Shown piece after piece: positions 1 through 8,775 of a stretch of 64,000 nt of DNA. The number at the start of each line of letters is the position of its first letter. Within the stretch, counting starts at the first letter, position 1. Under the pieces are notes generated by a model. It searched no databases, was not told the origin of the DNA, and saw only the letters and a list, made by a program, of their open reading frames with translations. The stretch lies in the NCBI RefSeq assembly GCF_007004655.1, contig NZ_ML660111.1, forward strand, positions 28,443 through 92,442. Reading direction: 5' to 3'. The position numbers were made by a program, and so were the translations under genes. Source of the stretch: Exilibacterium tricleocarpae. GTDB lineage: Bacteria; Pseudomonadota; Gammaproteobacteria; Pseudomonadales; Cellvibrionaceae.

Positions 1-729
1 TCTACCAATACCCGCGCCCTGGCCCGGGCGGCGGCGGGCAACGCCAGGGGGTATATCTGCCTGGCTGAGCAGCAGACCGCCGGCAAAGGCCGCCGCGGGC
101 GCGCGTGGGTCAGTCCCTTCGGCAGGAATATCTATCTGTCGGTGGTCTGGGGGTTTGATGGCGGCGCGGCCGTGTTGGAGGGCTTGAGCCTGGCGGTCAG
201 CGTTGCAGTGACCCGGGCCCTGCGCGATCTCGCCGCGACGGCCGGTGACGCCGGCACCAGGCTCGACGATATCCGGCTTAAATGGCCCAACGACGTACTG
301 TGGCGGGGGCGCAAACTGGCCGGCATTCTGTTGGAGATGACCGGCGACGTCAGCAGTTTTTGCCAGGTGGTCAGCGGTATCGGTATCAATGTCACCATGC
401 CCGCTGTCGCCGGCGCCGCTATTGATCAGGCCTGGGTGGATATGGAGACTATCGTGGGGCGCTGTTCCCGCAATCAATTGGTGGCGCAGCTTTTAAACCA
501 CCTGTTACCCTTGCTGGACGATTTCCAGGCGCGCGGGTTCGCCTGTCTGCGGGAGGAGTGGGAGTCCCTCGACGCCTACCGCAACTGCCAGGTGGAGCTG
601 CGAACGGCTACGGAGTCGGTGCTGGGGGCGGCCTGCGGGGTGACGGAAACCGGGGGGCTGCGGATATTGGTCGACGGCCGCGAGCAGGTTTTCAGTGGCG
701 GTGAGATTTCTCTGAGGCCCACCGCATGA
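1..729 (+). CDS. birA: Biotin--[acetyl-CoA-carboxylase] ligase, 5'-truncated by window edge
   Basis: BirA activates biotin with ATP and attaches it to the biotin carboxyl carrier protein of acetyl-CoA carboxylase; long forms also repress biotin synthesis genes. The reading frame is open from base 1, so the start lies outside the window. The visible part (242 residues) begins inside the catalytic domain. It has the biotin/AMP-binding signature AEQQTAGKGRRGR followed by W-SPFG-NIYLS, then LKWPNDVLW with the conserved Lys-Trp-Pro-Asn and KLAGILLE. The C-terminal beta domain follows and the gene stops at TGA 727-729. An N-terminal helix-turn-helix cannot be judged because it would be upstream. 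The stop overlaps the coaX start (ATGA), so the two are translationally coupled, the usual birA-coaX order in gammaproteobacteria. Confidence 0.95.
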   Translation, partial: STNTRALARAAAGNARGYICLAEQQTAGKGRRGRAWVSPFGRNIYLSVVWGFDGGAAVLEGLSLAVSVAVTRALRDLAATAGDAGTRLDDIRLKWPNDVLWRGRKLAGILLEMTGDVSSFCQVVSGIGINVTMPAVAGAAIDQAWVDMETIVGRCSRNQLVAQLLNHLLPLLDDFQARGFACLREEWESLDAYRNCQVELRTATESVLGAACGVTETGGLRILVDGREQVFSGGEISLRPTA

Positions 730-1466
730 GTGACGGGGTCTTACTGGAGATCGATATGGGTAATACCCGTCTTAAATGGCGCCTGATCGGGCAAGGGCGG
801 CAGTTGTCCGGCGACAGTCATCTGTATCGTGACGCTTGGGTGACACGGGTGGCGCCGGGTGTCGAAGCGCCGGCGCTTATCCGCCTTGCCAGTGTGGCCG
901 GGCCCGAGCGCACTGAGCTGCTGCTGCAGCACTGCCGGCACCGCTGGCAACTGGAGCCCGAAATAGCGGTCACGACCCGCCGCTGTGCGGGGGTAACCAA
1001 CGCCTACCGGGATCCCTCTGCCATGGGGGTGGATCGCTGGCTGGCGGTGCTTGCAGCCTATCAGCAGTGGCAGCGGGCCTGCCTGATTGTGGATTGCGGC
1101 AGCGCGGTTACCCTGGATATGGTAGATAATGAAGGACTGCATTTAGGGGGGTATATTGTCCCGGGTCTGCAGTTGATGCGCCGGGCGCTGTTTCGGGACA
1201 CCGATGCGGTGAAGGTCGAGGCTGCGGCGGCTGCGTCGCTCGATCCGGCCGACAATACCGCAGATGCGGTCAACCGCGGTCTGCTGTTGATGACGGTCGG
1301 CTTTGTCACCGAGGCGTACCGCCGCCTGGTGGCTGAACTGGAAACGCCGGTGACCGTGGTGGTGACCGGTGGCGACGGGGAGCGGGTGGGGGCTTTGCTA
1401 TCTTCTATAGACGCCCGTATTTGCCCCGACCTGGTACTGGACGGGCTGGCCCTGGCGCTGCCTTGA
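726..1466 (+). CDS. coaX: Type III pantothenate kinase
   Basis: CoaX phosphorylates pantothenate in the first step of coenzyme A synthesis, in the cytoplasm. The 246-residue product has the ASKHA-fold phosphate loop DMGNTRLKW near residue 10, the GVDRWLAVLAAY segment, DCGSAVTLD carrying the catalytic Asp, and GGYIVPGLQLMRRAL. These are all hallmarks of the type III family, which needs a monovalent cation and resists feedback by CoA. Length matches the family. The ATG overlaps the birA stop by four bases, implying a shared transcript. The ATG is supported because the phosphate-loop Asp would lie too close to the N-terminus if translation began later. Confidence 0.96.
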   Translation: MSDGVLLEIDMGNTRLKWRLIGQGRQLSGDSHLYRDAWVTRVAPGVEAPALIRLASVAGPERTELLLQHCRHRWQLEPEIAVTTRRCAGVTNAYRDPSAMGVDRWLAVLAAYQQWQRACLIVDCGSAVTLDMVDNEGLHLGGYIVPGLQLMRRALFRDTDAVKVEAAAAASLDPADNTADAVNRGLLLMTVGFVTEAYRRLVAELETPVTVVVTGGDGERVGALLSSIDARICPDLVLDGLALALP

Positions 1467-1507
1467 AACGCTAAGAAACACGAGAGAACAGGGAAACTGG
1501 AAAGCTT

Positions 1508-2233
1508 ATGCGTTGGATATTCCTGACATTACTGCTGGCCAACGGTGTAATACTGGCGTGGCAGTTGCTGCGCGATCCCGAGCCCCAGGCGCCCGCCGTT
1601 ACCGCCAAGCCGGTGGTTGCCGAGCGCGAGGGGGTGGAGTGGCTCACCCTGCTCAGCGAGCTGGAAGGGCAGGCGCTCGCCGATATGCTCCGTGAAAAGG
1701 GGCGTTTGCAGCTAACGGAGAATACCGGGGCTGTTCAGGGTGAGCCTCTGTGTACCCTGGTGGGGCCCTTTGAGAAGCTGTTGCGCGCCGAGTATTTTAT
1801 CGAGCGCATGGCGGCCCTGGAGATCGCTGCCGAAATCCAGGATGTGGAGATTCCGGGCGAGGTCGGCTATTGGGTGTATCTGCCCCCGGAAGTATCGCGC
1901 AAAGAGGCCCTGCGCCGCTTGCATGAGCTGCAGGCCAAGGGTGTCGACAGTTATGTGATTCCCAAGGGAGAGCTCGCCAACGGTATCTCGTTTGGCATGT
2001 TTAGCCAGGAGGCCCTGGCATTGCGGCGTCAGGAGGATATGGTCAATCGGGGTTATGCCGCCGAAATCAAAGAAATGGCTCGCACCTATAAAGAGACCTG
2101 GGCGCTGCTGCGCCCGGATCAGGCCGCCAAAATCAGTGAAGAACTGTGGTTTCAGGTGACTGCCGACAACCCCGGCATTGAACGCCGACAAAATTTCTGC
2201 CCAACTGTTGCTTCCACTGACAACTTTCAATAG
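1508..2233 (+). CDS. SPOR-like single-pass membrane protein
   Basis: This 241-residue protein starts with an uncleaved-looking membrane helix (residues 3-18, IFLTLLLANGVILAW), so the rest should face the periplasm. The C-terminal two thirds has two alternating segments of the SPOR type: CTLVGPF at about residue 82 and YVIPKGELANGISFGMFS at about residue 148. Both are followed by an amphipathic helix, the fold that binds glycan strands stripped of stem peptides at septa. A SPOR-like gene between coaX and the tRNA-tuf cluster is common in related bacteria. The last codons overlap a possible promoter -10 for the downstream tRNAs. Family assignment rests on pattern, not on a search. Confidence 0.7.
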   Translation: MRWIFLTLLLANGVILAWQLLRDPEPQAPAVTAKPVVAEREGVEWLTLLSELEGQALADMLREKGRLQLTENTGAVQGEPLCTLVGPFEKLLRAEYFIERMAALEIAAEIQDVEIPGEVGYWVYLPPEVSRKEALRRLHELQAKGVDSYVIPKGELANGISFGMFSQEALALRRQEDMVNRGYAAEIKEMARTYKETWALLRPDQAAKISEELWFQVTADNPGIERRQNFCPTVASTDNFQ

Positions 2234-2236
2234 AAT
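2208..2236 (+). promoter_or_regulatory. Possible promoter of the tRNA-tuf cluster
   Basis: TTGCTT (2208-2213), a 17-base spacer and TAGAAT (2231-2236), followed by a GC-rich discriminator, lie across the end of the SPOR-like gene. The -10 is good but the -35 matches only three of six bases. The location before a tRNA/EF-Tu transcript favours it. Confidence 0.4.
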
Positions 2237-2290
2237 CCCGCCTCCACTTAGCAGTGAGCTGTCAACTTCTGCTTGATAAGTGGAGGTGTA

Positions 2291-2412
2291 AGGCGGACGC
2301 AGCTCGCCGAACGCGCGGCCGGGATGGCCGGGCCGGTGGTCGCCAAAGGCAGGTGGCTGCGCCATGGATGGCGGGGAAAATGCCTGATGTAGGGCTGGCG
2401 TAGCTCAGTTGG
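2291..2412 (+). repeat. 145-bp period duplication, copy 1, with truncated tRNA-Thr 5' end
   Basis: This 122-base block recurs at 2436-2557 with no evident change. It carries a pair of CATCC-type mini-hairpins (read on the minus strand: GGCCATCCCGGCC and CGCCATCCATGGCG) and ends in the first 19 bases of tRNA-Thr(TGT) at 2394-2412. The tRNA copy breaks off after the D-stem, so only copy 2 leads into an intact tRNA. Confidence 0.9.
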
Positions 2413-2435
2413 GTGAGGTGAGACCGTTCGCCGGC

Positions 2436-2557
2436 AGGCGGACGCAGCTCGCCGAACGCGCGGCCGGGATGGCCGGGCCGGTGGTCGCCAAAGGCAGGTG
2501 GCTGCGCCATGGATGGCGGGGAAAATGCCTGATGTAGGGCTGGCGTAGCTCAGTTGG
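2436..2557 (+). repeat. 145-bp period duplication, copy 2, running into intact tRNA-Thr
   Basis: Second copy of the 122-base block. It includes bases 1-19 of the functional tRNA-Thr gene, which continues to 2614. A 23-base linker (2413-2435) separates the copies. Confidence 0.9.
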
Positions 2558-2614
2558 TAGAGCAGCTGACTTGTAATCAGCCGGTCGGGGGTTCGACTCC
2601 TCTCGCCAGCTCCA
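2539..2614 (+). tRNA. tRNA-Thr (anticodon TGT)
   Basis: 76 bases with encoded CCA. The acceptor GCTGGCG pairs with CGCCAGC, the D-arm has AGCTCAGTTGGTAGAGC, the anticodon loop is CTTGTAA, and the T-loop is GTTCGACTC. It reads ACA/ACG codons. It is first in the Thr-Tyr-Gly-Thr-tuf order also found in E. coli (thrU-tyrU-glyT-thrT-tufB). Confidence 0.97.
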
Positions 2615-2664
2615 TTTTTCTCGATCTTTGTGTTGTAACTGCGTGAAATTGTTAGAAAAACCGG

Positions 2665-2693
2665 TTGACAGCACCCTGGTCGGGGCGGAGAAT
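2665..2693 (+). promoter_or_regulatory. Probable sigma70 promoter for tRNA-Tyr and downstream genes
   Basis: A perfect TTGACA (2665-2670) is followed by a 17-base spacer and GAGAAT (2688-2693, four of six). The discriminator is GC-rich (GTCCGCC), as in stringently controlled stable-RNA promoters. It would start transcription around base 2700, just before tRNA-Tyr. Confidence 0.6.
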
Positions 2694-2706
2694 GTCCGCC
2701 ACTTTC

Positions 2707-2790
2707 GCAGGGGTTCCCGAGTGGCCAAAGGGATCAGACTGTAAATCTGACGCGCAAGCTTCGGTGGTTCGAATCCACCCCCCTGCACCA
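2707..2790 (+). tRNA. tRNA-Tyr (anticodon GTA)
   Basis: Class II tRNA of 84 bases with encoded CCA and a long variable arm (GCGCAAGCTTC region). The acceptor GCAGGGG pairs with CCCCTGC and the anticodon loop is CTGTAAA. Confidence 0.96.
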
Positions 2791-3052
2791 TATATATGCA
2801 ATAGGCCGCTGCCAGTCAGCTACTGGAGGCTGTTTGGCGCTGGAGCCGGCTCAGTGTAAAGCCGATGTGACGGCTTTGGAAATATTGGATCGGTAATTGA
2901 TTTTGGCCACCAGCTTGGTGGTGATCGACCCGTTGACCGATAGCGACAGACCCCATTTGACAGGTTCGTCTTTGATCCGGGTTCAATGTTGAGGGTGCGA
3001 GCGCTGGGAGTCGGGTAAAAGCTCCGCGGGTGCAGATTCTGCGGGTATTTAT

Positions 3053-3126
<74 letters not shown>

Positions 3127-3142
3127 GATGATGTGTTAGGCG

Positions 3143-3238
3143 GCCAGGACGGCCGGGCCGGTGTCGATTGGGGTAGGTGGCTGCGCCAGGATGGCCGGGC
3201 CGGTGCTGATTGAGGCAGTTGGTTGCGCCAGGATGGCT
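3143..3238 (+). repeat. Tandem 42-bp repeat with CATCC mini-hairpins in tRNA spacer
   Basis: Units begin at 3143, 3185 and 3227 (partial) with the pattern GCCAGGAYGGCCGGGCCGGT and share a 42-base period. On the minus strand each start folds as GGC-CATCCT-GGC or GGCC-GTCCT-GGCC. The same unit, with a 43-base period, makes up the duplicated blocks at 2291 and 2436, so the whole tRNA cluster carries one repeat family. Confidence 0.8.
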
Positions 3239-3256
3239 GGCACTGAGTAGATTTTG

Positions 3257-3332
<76 letters not shown>

Positions 3333-3498
3333 GTTTAACCGCGAGGTTTCTTATCCCGCAAGGGAGAGGTATTCCTTGTGGTTTTAGTTGTGTTGTACGT
3401 TTTAGGTTGGACTCATGAGATCAAAGATTACATGGGTTCGGAGATTACAGCGAATAACCATGTCTTACTACATGTCCCACTAGAGGAGGCCGCCCGCA

Positions 3499-4692
3499 AT
3501 GGCAAAGGAAAAGTTTGAACGTAATAAGCCCCACGTCAATGTGGGCACCATCGGTCACGTCGACCACGGCAAAACCACACTGACCGCGGCGCTGACGCGG
3601 GTGTGTGCAGAAGTCTGGGGTGGCGAAGCGGTGGCTTTCGACGGTATCGACAATGCCCCGGAAGAGCGCGAGCGGGGTATCACGATTGCGACCTCCCACG
3701 TGGAATACGACTCGCCGGGCCGTCACTACGCCCACGTCGACTGCCCGGGCCACGCCGACTACGTGAAAAACATGATCACCGGTGCCGCGCAGATGGACGG
3801 TGCGATCCTGGTGTGCTCGGCGGCAGACGGCCCGATGCCGCAGACCCGCGAGCATATCCTGCTGTCACGGCAGGTGGGCGTGCCCTATATTGTGGTGTTC
3901 CTGAACAAGGCGGACATGGTCGACGACGACGAGCTGCTGGAGCTGGTGGAAATGGAAGTGCGGGAGCTGCTGGACCAGTACGAGTTCCCGGGCGACGACA
4001 CCCCGATCATCACCGGTTCGGCGCTGATGGCGCTGGAAGGCAAAGACGACAACGAGATGGGTACCACGGCGGTGAAGAAGCTGGTGGAAACCCTGGACGA
4101 GTATATTCCGGAGCCGGAGCGGGCGGTGGACCAGCCGTTCCTGATGCCGATCGAGGACGTGTTTTCGATCTCCGGTCGCGGCACGGTGGTAACCGGTCGT
4201 GTCGAGCGGGGTATTGTGAAGGTGGGCGAGGAGATCGAGATCGTCGGTATCAAAGAGACCACCAAGACCACCTGTACCGGAGTGGAGATGTTCCGCAAGC
4301 TGCTGGACGAAGGCCGTGCTGGTGAGAATGTGGGGGTACTGCTGCGCGGCACCAAGCGGGAAGAAGTGGAGCGTGGGCAGGTGCTGGCGCGTCCGGGTTC
4401 GATCACGCCGCACACCAAGTTCGAGTCTGAGGTGTATGTGCTGTCGAAGGACGAAGGTGGGCGTCACACGCCGTTTTTCAAAGGCTACCGGCCGCAGTTC
4501 TATTTCCGCACCACGGACGTGACCGGTGCCTGCGAATTGCCGGAAGGCACCGAGATGGTGATGCCGGGTGACAATGTGCAGATGGTGGTGACACTGATTG
4601 CCCCGATTGCGATGGAAGAGGGTCTGCGGTTTGCGATCCGCGAGGGCGGCCGCACGGTTGGTGCGGGTGTCGTTGCCAAAATCATCGAATAA
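3499..4692 (+). CDS. tuf: Elongation factor Tu, copy 1 (tRNA-linked)
   Basis: EF-Tu brings aminoacyl-tRNA to the ribosomal A site as a GTP complex. The 397-residue product has the G1 loop GHVDHGKT (residues 18-25), G2 with RGIT, G3 DCPGH, G4 NKAD, and the beta-barrel domains 2 and 3 at normal length. The start ATG follows AGAGGAGG at 3482-3489. Between codon 10 and the penultimate base it matches the second tuf (20750-21943); only five silent or start-codon bases in the first nine codons and one near the stop differ. The leader and flanks are unrelated. This is the tufB position, after four tRNAs and before tRNA-Trp, with a 10-bp hairpin at 4704-4727 after the stop. Confidence 0.99.
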   Translation: MAKEKFERNKPHVNVGTIGHVDHGKTTLTAALTRVCAEVWGGEAVAFDGIDNAPEERERGITIATSHVEYDSPGRHYAHVDCPGHADYVKNMITGAAQMDGAILVCSAADGPMPQTREHILLSRQVGVPYIVVFLNKADMVDDDELLELVEMEVRELLDQYEFPGDDTPIITGSALMALEGKDDNEMGTTAVKKLVETLDEYIPEPERAVDQPFLMPIEDVFSISGRGTVVTGRVERGIVKVGEEIEIVGIKETTKTTCTGVEMFRKLLDEGRAGENVGVLLRGTKREEVERGQVLARPGSITPHTKFESEVYVLSKDEGGRHTPFFKGYRPQFYFRTTDVTGACELPEGTEMVMPGDNVQMVVTLIAPIAMEEGLRFAIREGGRTVGAGVVAKIIE

Positions 4693-4703
4693 AACATAAC
4701 TAT

Positions 4704-4727
4704 CGGTGGCGGGATCGCCCGCCATCG
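4704..4727 (+). other. Intercistronic hairpin between tuf and tRNA-Trp
   Basis: CGGTGGCGGG (4704-4713) pairs with CCCGCCATCG (4718-4727) around a four-base loop. There is no T-tract, so it looks more like an mRNA end-stabiliser or processing structure than an intrinsic terminator. Confidence 0.5.
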
Positions 4728-4738
4728 GCTAAAAGTTT

Positions 4739-4814
4739 AGGCCAGTAGTTCAATTGGTAGAGCACCGGTCTCCAAAACCGGGTGTTGGGGGTTCGAGTCC
4801 CTCCTGGCCTGCCA
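4739..4814 (+). tRNA. tRNA-Trp (anticodon CCA)
   Basis: 76 bases with encoded CCA. The acceptor AGGCCAG pairs with CTGGCCT, the anticodon loop is CTCCAAA, and the T-arm is GGGGTTCGAGTCCCT. It lies between tuf and secE, as in E. coli relatives. Confidence 0.97.
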
Positions 4815-4837
4815 ATTTTGTGAGGTAACACCAACCG

Positions 4838-5206
4838 ATGAATGCAAAAGTCGAAGCTCCGAGCTTTCGCTTGGACGGTCTGAAGTGGCTGCTGGTGTTG
4901 TTGCTGGTGGCCGCCGGGGTGGTCGGGAATTCCTATTTTTCCGATTTTTCCCTGCTGTACCGGGTGCTGGGGTTGGTGGGTATCGGCTTGGTTGCCGCCT
5001 TTGTGGCGGTCAATACAGCCAAAGGCGCCGCGTTGTGGGCGCTGCTTCGTGAAGCGCAGACAGAAGTGCGCAAAGTGGTTTGGCCGTCCCGCCAGGAAAC
5101 CAATCAAACCACCCTCATTGTGGTAGCGGTGGTTTTATTGATGGCGATATTGCTTTGGCTGCTGGACGCCTTGCTGGGTTGGCTGGCTTCCCTGATTATC
5201 GGTTAG
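4838..5206 (+). CDS. secE: Preprotein translocase subunit SecE
   Basis: SecE clamps the SecY channel in the inner membrane. The 122-residue protein has three membrane segments: about residues 15-32, 40-60, and the conserved C-terminal helix TTLIVVAVVLLMAILLWLLD. The amphipathic surface helix carries the signature REAQTEVRKVVWPSRQE (about residues 70-86). This is the three-helix gammaproteobacterial form. nusG follows after nine bases, giving the classic secE-nusG pair. Confidence 0.97.
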   Translation: MNAKVEAPSFRLDGLKWLLVLLLVAAGVVGNSYFSDFSLLYRVLGLVGIGLVAAFVAVNTAKGAALWALLREAQTEVRKVVWPSRQETNQTTLIVVAVVLLMAILLWLLDALLGWLASLIIG

Positions 5207-5215
5207 AGGTCATCC

Positions 5216-5749
5216 ATGGCTAAACGTTGGTATGTGGTTCACGCTTATTCCGGCTACGAGAAGAAAGTGGCTGCGGCGCTGAAAGAGCGTGTTGAATTAC
5301 ACGATATGCAGGCGCTTTTCGGCGACATCCTGGTGCCTACTGAAGAGGTCATCGAGATGCGCGGCGGCCAGAAGCGCCGCTCCGAGCGCAAGTTCTTTCC
5401 GGGCTACGTGCTGGTGCAGATGGAGCTCAACGACGACTCCTGGCACCTGGTAAAGGACACGCCCCGGGTCATGGGGTTTATCGGCGGCAAGGCCGACAAG
5501 CCGGCGCCGATCACGGATAAAGAAGCAGAGGCTATACTGCAGCGTGTCGACGATTCAGTTGAGAAGCCCAAGCCCAAGACCATCTTCGAGCCGGGTGAAA
5601 TGGTACGGGTGATCGACGGGCCGTTTAACGACTTCAACGGCGTTGTCGAGGAAGTGAATTACGAGAAGAGCAAGCTCCGGGTGGCGGTGCTGATCTTCGG
5701 TCGCTCCACCCCGGTAGAGCTGGAGTTCGGTCAAGTCGAGAAGGCTTGA
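5216..5749 (+). CDS. nusG: Transcription termination/antitermination factor NusG
   Basis: NusG binds the RNA polymerase clamp through its N-terminal domain and Rho or ribosomal protein S10 through its C-terminal KOW domain. The 177-residue product starts [18 protein letters not shown]. It has the NGN domain with FPGYVLVQM, a linker, and the KOW motif at about residues 126-150 ([21 protein letters not shown]). Length matches E. coli (181). A 174-base gap with an L1-type leader separates it from rplK. Confidence 0.98.
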   Translation: MAKRWYVVHAYSGYEKKVAAALKERVELHDMQALFGDILVPTEEVIEMRGGQKRRSERKFFPGYVLVQMELNDDSWHLVKDTPRVMGFIGGKADKPAPITDKEAEAILQRVDDSVEKPKPKTIFEPGEMVRVIDGPFNDFNGVVEEVNYEKSKLRVAVLIFGRSTPVELEFGQVEKA

Positions 5750-5848
5750 CGGTCTATATTTTCCGCCTTCTTCTGCCATGCAGCAGAGGAAGGCTTGTGT
5801 GTTTTTGAAAGCATGACCTGCCCGTGACGGGCACGGTCTTTAAAAAAC

Positions 5849-5904
5849 GGGGAGCCGGCGACGAACCCTTCCGCCAAGAGGCGGTTCCGAGGCGCTAATA
5901 CCCA
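5849..5904 (+). promoter_or_regulatory. Putative L1-binding leader of the rplKA operon
   Basis: The segment GGGGAGCC ... GAGGCGCTAATACCC just upstream of rplK resembles the conserved L11-operon leader to which free L1 binds, copying its 23S rRNA site, to repress translation. The recognition is by pattern and position only. Confidence 0.5.
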
Positions 5905-5923
5905 AACTTGGGAGTCATAGACT

Positions 5924-6355
5924 ATGGCAAAGAAAGTTGAAGCTTATATTAAGCTGCAGGTAGCGGCCGGTCAGGCCAACCCCAGTCCGCCGGTAGGGCC
6001 GGCCCTGGGTCAGCACGGTGTCAATATCATGGAGTTCTGTAAGGCGTTCAATGCCCAGACTCAGAGCCTGGAGCCGGGTGCGCCGGTGCCGGTGGTGATC
6101 AGCGTCTACAGCGACCGCAGCTTCACCTTCACCATGAAAACGCCGCCGGCGTCCTTCCTGCTGAAGAAGGCGGCGGGTATCAAAAGCGGCAGCGGCCGCC
6201 CCAACACCGAAAAGGTGGGCAAGGTGAACCGCGCGCAGCTCGAGGAGATCGCGACGGCGAAAATGCCCGATCTGACTGCTGCCGATATGGACGCCGCCGT
6301 GCGCACCATCGCCGGCTCCGCCCGCGCCATGGGCGTCGACGTGGAGGGGGTGTGA
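5924..6355 (+). CDS. rplK: 50S ribosomal protein L11
   Basis: L11 sits at the GTPase-associated centre and is needed for the RelA stringent response. The 143-residue protein has the N-terminal proline-rich segment [19 protein letters not shown] that forms the thiostrepton/micrococcin site, and the C-terminal RNA-binding domain with [13 protein letters not shown]. rplA begins one base after the stop, indicating translational coupling. Confidence 0.98.
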   Translation: MAKKVEAYIKLQVAAGQANPSPPVGPALGQHGVNIMEFCKAFNAQTQSLEPGAPVPVVISVYSDRSFTFTMKTPPASFLLKKAAGIKSGSGRPNTEKVGKVNRAQLEEIATAKMPDLTAADMDAAVRTIAGSARAMGVDVEGV

Positions 6356-6356
6356 G

Positions 6357-7052
6357 ATGGCTAAGTTATCCAAGCGCCAGCGCTCGATCAGAGAAAAGGT
6401 CGACAGCACCAAGCTCTATGGTATTGACGAGGCTGTAGCCCTGCTGAAAGAACTGTCCACAGTCAAGTTTCCGGAAACTGTCGATGCCTCCATAAACCTG
6501 GGTATCGATCCGCGCAAATCCGACCAGGCTGTGCGCGGCGCCACTACACTGCCCCACGGCACCGGTAAAGATGTGCGGGTAGCCGTATTTACCCAGGGCG
6601 CCAATGCCGATGCCGCCAAAGAGGCGGGCGCCGACCTGATCGGTATGGAAGACCTGGCCGAGCAGGTAAAAGCCGGCAAGATGGATTTCGATGTGGTGAT
6701 TGCCGACCCTGCCGCCATGCGCGTGGTGGGGCAGTTGGGCCAGATTCTCGGCCCCCGCGGACTGATGCCGAACCCGAAAACCGGGACGGTGACGCCGGAT
6801 GTGGCGACCGCTGTGAAAAATGCCAAGGCCGGTCAGGTGCGTTTTCGCGCTGACAAAGGCGGTATTATCCATGGTGGTATCGGCAAGGTATCGTTCGAGC
6901 CGAAACTGCTCAAGGAAAATCTTGAAGCGCTGATCAACGATTTGAAAAAAGCCAAGCCGGCCTCGGCCAAGGGTATTTACCTGAAAAAGGTATCCCTGAG
7001 CACCACTATGGGCCCGGGCTTGGTCATTGATCAGGCAAGCCTGGAAGTTTAA
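6357..7052 (+). CDS. rplA: 50S ribosomal protein L1
   Basis: L1 forms the mobile stalk beside the E site and represses its own operon. The 231-residue product contains the family signature [10 protein letters not shown] at about residues 137-146 with preceding GPRGLM, and the [14 protein letters not shown] segment. Length and position after rplK are standard. It is followed by the 294-base L10 leader region. Confidence 0.98.
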   Translation: MAKLSKRQRSIREKVDSTKLYGIDEAVALLKELSTVKFPETVDASINLGIDPRKSDQAVRGATTLPHGTGKDVRVAVFTQGANADAAKEAGADLIGMEDLAEQVKAGKMDFDVVIADPAAMRVVGQLGQILGPRGLMPNPKTGTVTPDVATAVKNAKAGQVRFRADKGGIIHGGIGKVSFEPKLLKENLEALINDLKKAKPASAKGIYLKKVSLSTTMGPGLVIDQASLEV

Positions 7053-7069
7053 CGGCTTGCCAACAGAAC

Positions 7070-7200
7070 TTTGGGGTCTGCCGCAAAAGCGTGCTTTTGC
7101 GACCGGCTGTCAAAGACCGTAGGTGCACGGCGGGCCGGTCCGGCTTGCGCTTAATGAGACTCTCGGGTCGAACCTACGCAGACGGTGTGTCCCAATTCAG
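7070..7200 (+). ncRNA. L10 leader (autoregulatory element of rplJL-rpoBC)
   Basis: The 294-base gap before rplJ contains the conserved strand AAAGACCGTAGGTGC (around 7115) and the partner CCTACGCAGACGGTG (around 7172). These form the kink-turn arms of the L10 leader bound by the L10(L12)4 complex in gammaproteobacteria. Boundaries are approximate. Confidence 0.7.
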
Positions 7201-7346
7201 TGTTACAGAGCTGGATTTGATCACCGAAACCGCTTTCAACCGAGGCCATTGATCGGCTCCGATTGAAAGTTGAAGTAACGATTAGTTGACACCCTTGCGG
7301 CCATTGTGGCGCGCAGGTGAAGCTAATCAAATCCAGGAGAAACCTC

Positions 7347-7877
7347 GTGGCAATAGGACTCGAAGACAAAAAAGCGATTGTCGCTGACGTTAACGAGACC
7401 GCGAGCAACGCTTTGTCATTGGTGATCGCCGACGCGCGCGGTGTGAACGTGACAGACATGACTGCCCTGCGGAAATTGGCCCGTGAGAATAAAGTACACC
7501 TTCGTGTGGTTCGCAATACATTGGCGAAGCGCGCTTTCGAAGGGACTGAGTTCGCATGTGTCAACGACGCGCTGGTGGGGCCTTCGCTGTTCGGCTTTTC
7601 TATGGAAGACCCGGGCGCGGCGGCACGTCTTTTCAAAGATTTTGCGAAAGATAATGCAAATTTTGAAGTCAAGGCGCTGTCTGTCGGTGGCAAAAAACTT
7701 GAGGCTGCGCAAATTGATGCGCTGGCCAAGCTGCCGACGCGGGAACAAGCGTTGGGTATGCTGGCCAACGTTATGCTGGCGCCCGTCACCAAGTTGGTTC
7801 GTACTTTCAACGAAGTGCCGACCAAGGTTACTCGCGTAGTTGCGGCTGTTCGCGACCAAAAGCAAGATGCTGCTTAG
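7347..7877 (+). CDS. rplJ: 50S ribosomal protein L10
   Basis: L10 anchors the L7/L12 stalk and, bound to L12, represses this operon. I place the start at GTG 7347 rather than at the upstream in-frame ATG (7317). AGGAGA lies at 7335-7340 with six-base spacing, and the resulting N-terminus [15 protein letters not shown] aligns with other L10 proteins. The 176-residue product has the RNA-binding domain with [16 protein letters not shown] and [10 protein letters not shown], then the C-terminal helix that recruits L12 dimers. rplL follows after 73 bases. Confidence 0.96.
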   Translation: MAIGLEDKKAIVADVNETASNALSLVIADARGVNVTDMTALRKLARENKVHLRVVRNTLAKRAFEGTEFACVNDALVGPSLFGFSMEDPGAAARLFKDFAKDNANFEVKALSVGGKKLEAAQIDALAKLPTREQALGMLANVMLAPVTKLVRTFNEVPTKVTRVVAAVRDQKQDAA

Positions 7878-7950
7878 TTGTTTATCTTTTTGATGAGAAG
7901 CGGTTTCGAGAGTTTATTAGTTTTCAATCTTTTATCTGGAGATTTGAGTC

Positions 7951-8328
7951 ATGGCTCTGTCTAAAGACGATATCTTAAATGCAATTGCCGAAATGTCTGT
8001 AATGGACGTTGTTGAACTGGTTGAAGCAATGGAAGAGAAGTTTGGCGTTTCCGCCCAGGCTGCTGTCGCCGTTGCTGCTGCCCCTGCCGCCGATGCCGGC
8101 GCCGCCGCTGAAGAGAAGACCGAGTTCGATGTGGTTCTGTCCGCAGCCGGTGACAAGAAAGTCAATGTCATCAAGGCTGTTCGCGGTCTCACCGGTCTCG
8201 GCCTGAAGGAAGCCAAGGCGCTGGTGGACGAAGCACCTAAGCCGATCAAAGAAGGCGTTACCAAAGAAGAAGCTGAAGAAGCTAAGAAGCAGCTTGAAGA
8301 AGCCGGCGCATCTGTCGAAGTTAAGTAA
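7951..8328 (+). CDS. rplL: 50S ribosomal protein L7/L12
   Basis: L7/L12 is the multicopy stalk protein that recruits translational GTPases. The 125-residue protein has an N-terminal dimerisation domain, an alanine-rich hinge at about residues 34-52, and a C-terminal domain with the factor-binding stretch [20 protein letters not shown]. The ATG is preceded by CTGGAG at 7935-7940. A hairpin at 8424-8456 in the following gap probably attenuates transcription into rpoB. Confidence 0.98.
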   Translation: MALSKDDILNAIAEMSVMDVVELVEAMEEKFGVSAQAAVAVAAAPAADAGAAAEEKTEFDVVLSAAGDKKVNVIKAVRGLTGLGLKEAKALVDEAPKPIKEGVTKEEAEEAKKQLEEAGASVEVK

Positions 8329-8775
8329 CTGACTCTGGTGTTTACCAGCAGGTTTTCACAATAGAGTGATAGTTGACTTCGGTGGCATAGCGCTACTTTT
8401 CAAGCCCTTGTTAGTTTTGGGCTAAAGGCTGGTGGGAAAATCCCACTGGCCTTTTTCCGTTTGCGGTCGACGGTAAAAGATCGAAGTGATTGCAGTAAAA
8501 ATCGCGATGGTATTGTGAAGTAGTGACACGGGTTTAGTAAGAAGTCGGCAGTCGTTGCATAACGGCGGGTGTGGCAAGTTTGTTTAGCGTCGCCACAGCA
8601 GTCTGGCAGTTATGAAACAGCTTCTGATGCCCTTGGTTTAATAAGCATGACTTAATAAACCTGGGTTAATAAACTTTCGTTGCTAAATAGTTTTGTTTTA
8701 CGGAAATTAGATGAAACGCCACCCGCGTTTCTGTGGCTGAGATAGGGCCTTATCCGAACAAGCTGGGGAATACAA
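8329..8775. other. rplL-rpoB spacer, no gene seen
   Basis: A 447-base gap. It holds the attenuator hairpin at 8424-8456 and, at about 8636-8682, three A/T-rich repeats of TTAATAA. No convincing reading frame or promoter was found. Confidence 0.6.
8424..8456 (+). terminator. Attenuator between rplL and rpoB
   Basis: AAGGCTGGTGGG pairs with CCCACTGGCCTT (with G-U pairs) around an AAAAT loop and is followed by five T residues. A partial terminator in this spacer is typical and lowers rpoBC expression relative to rplJL. Confidence 0.75.
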
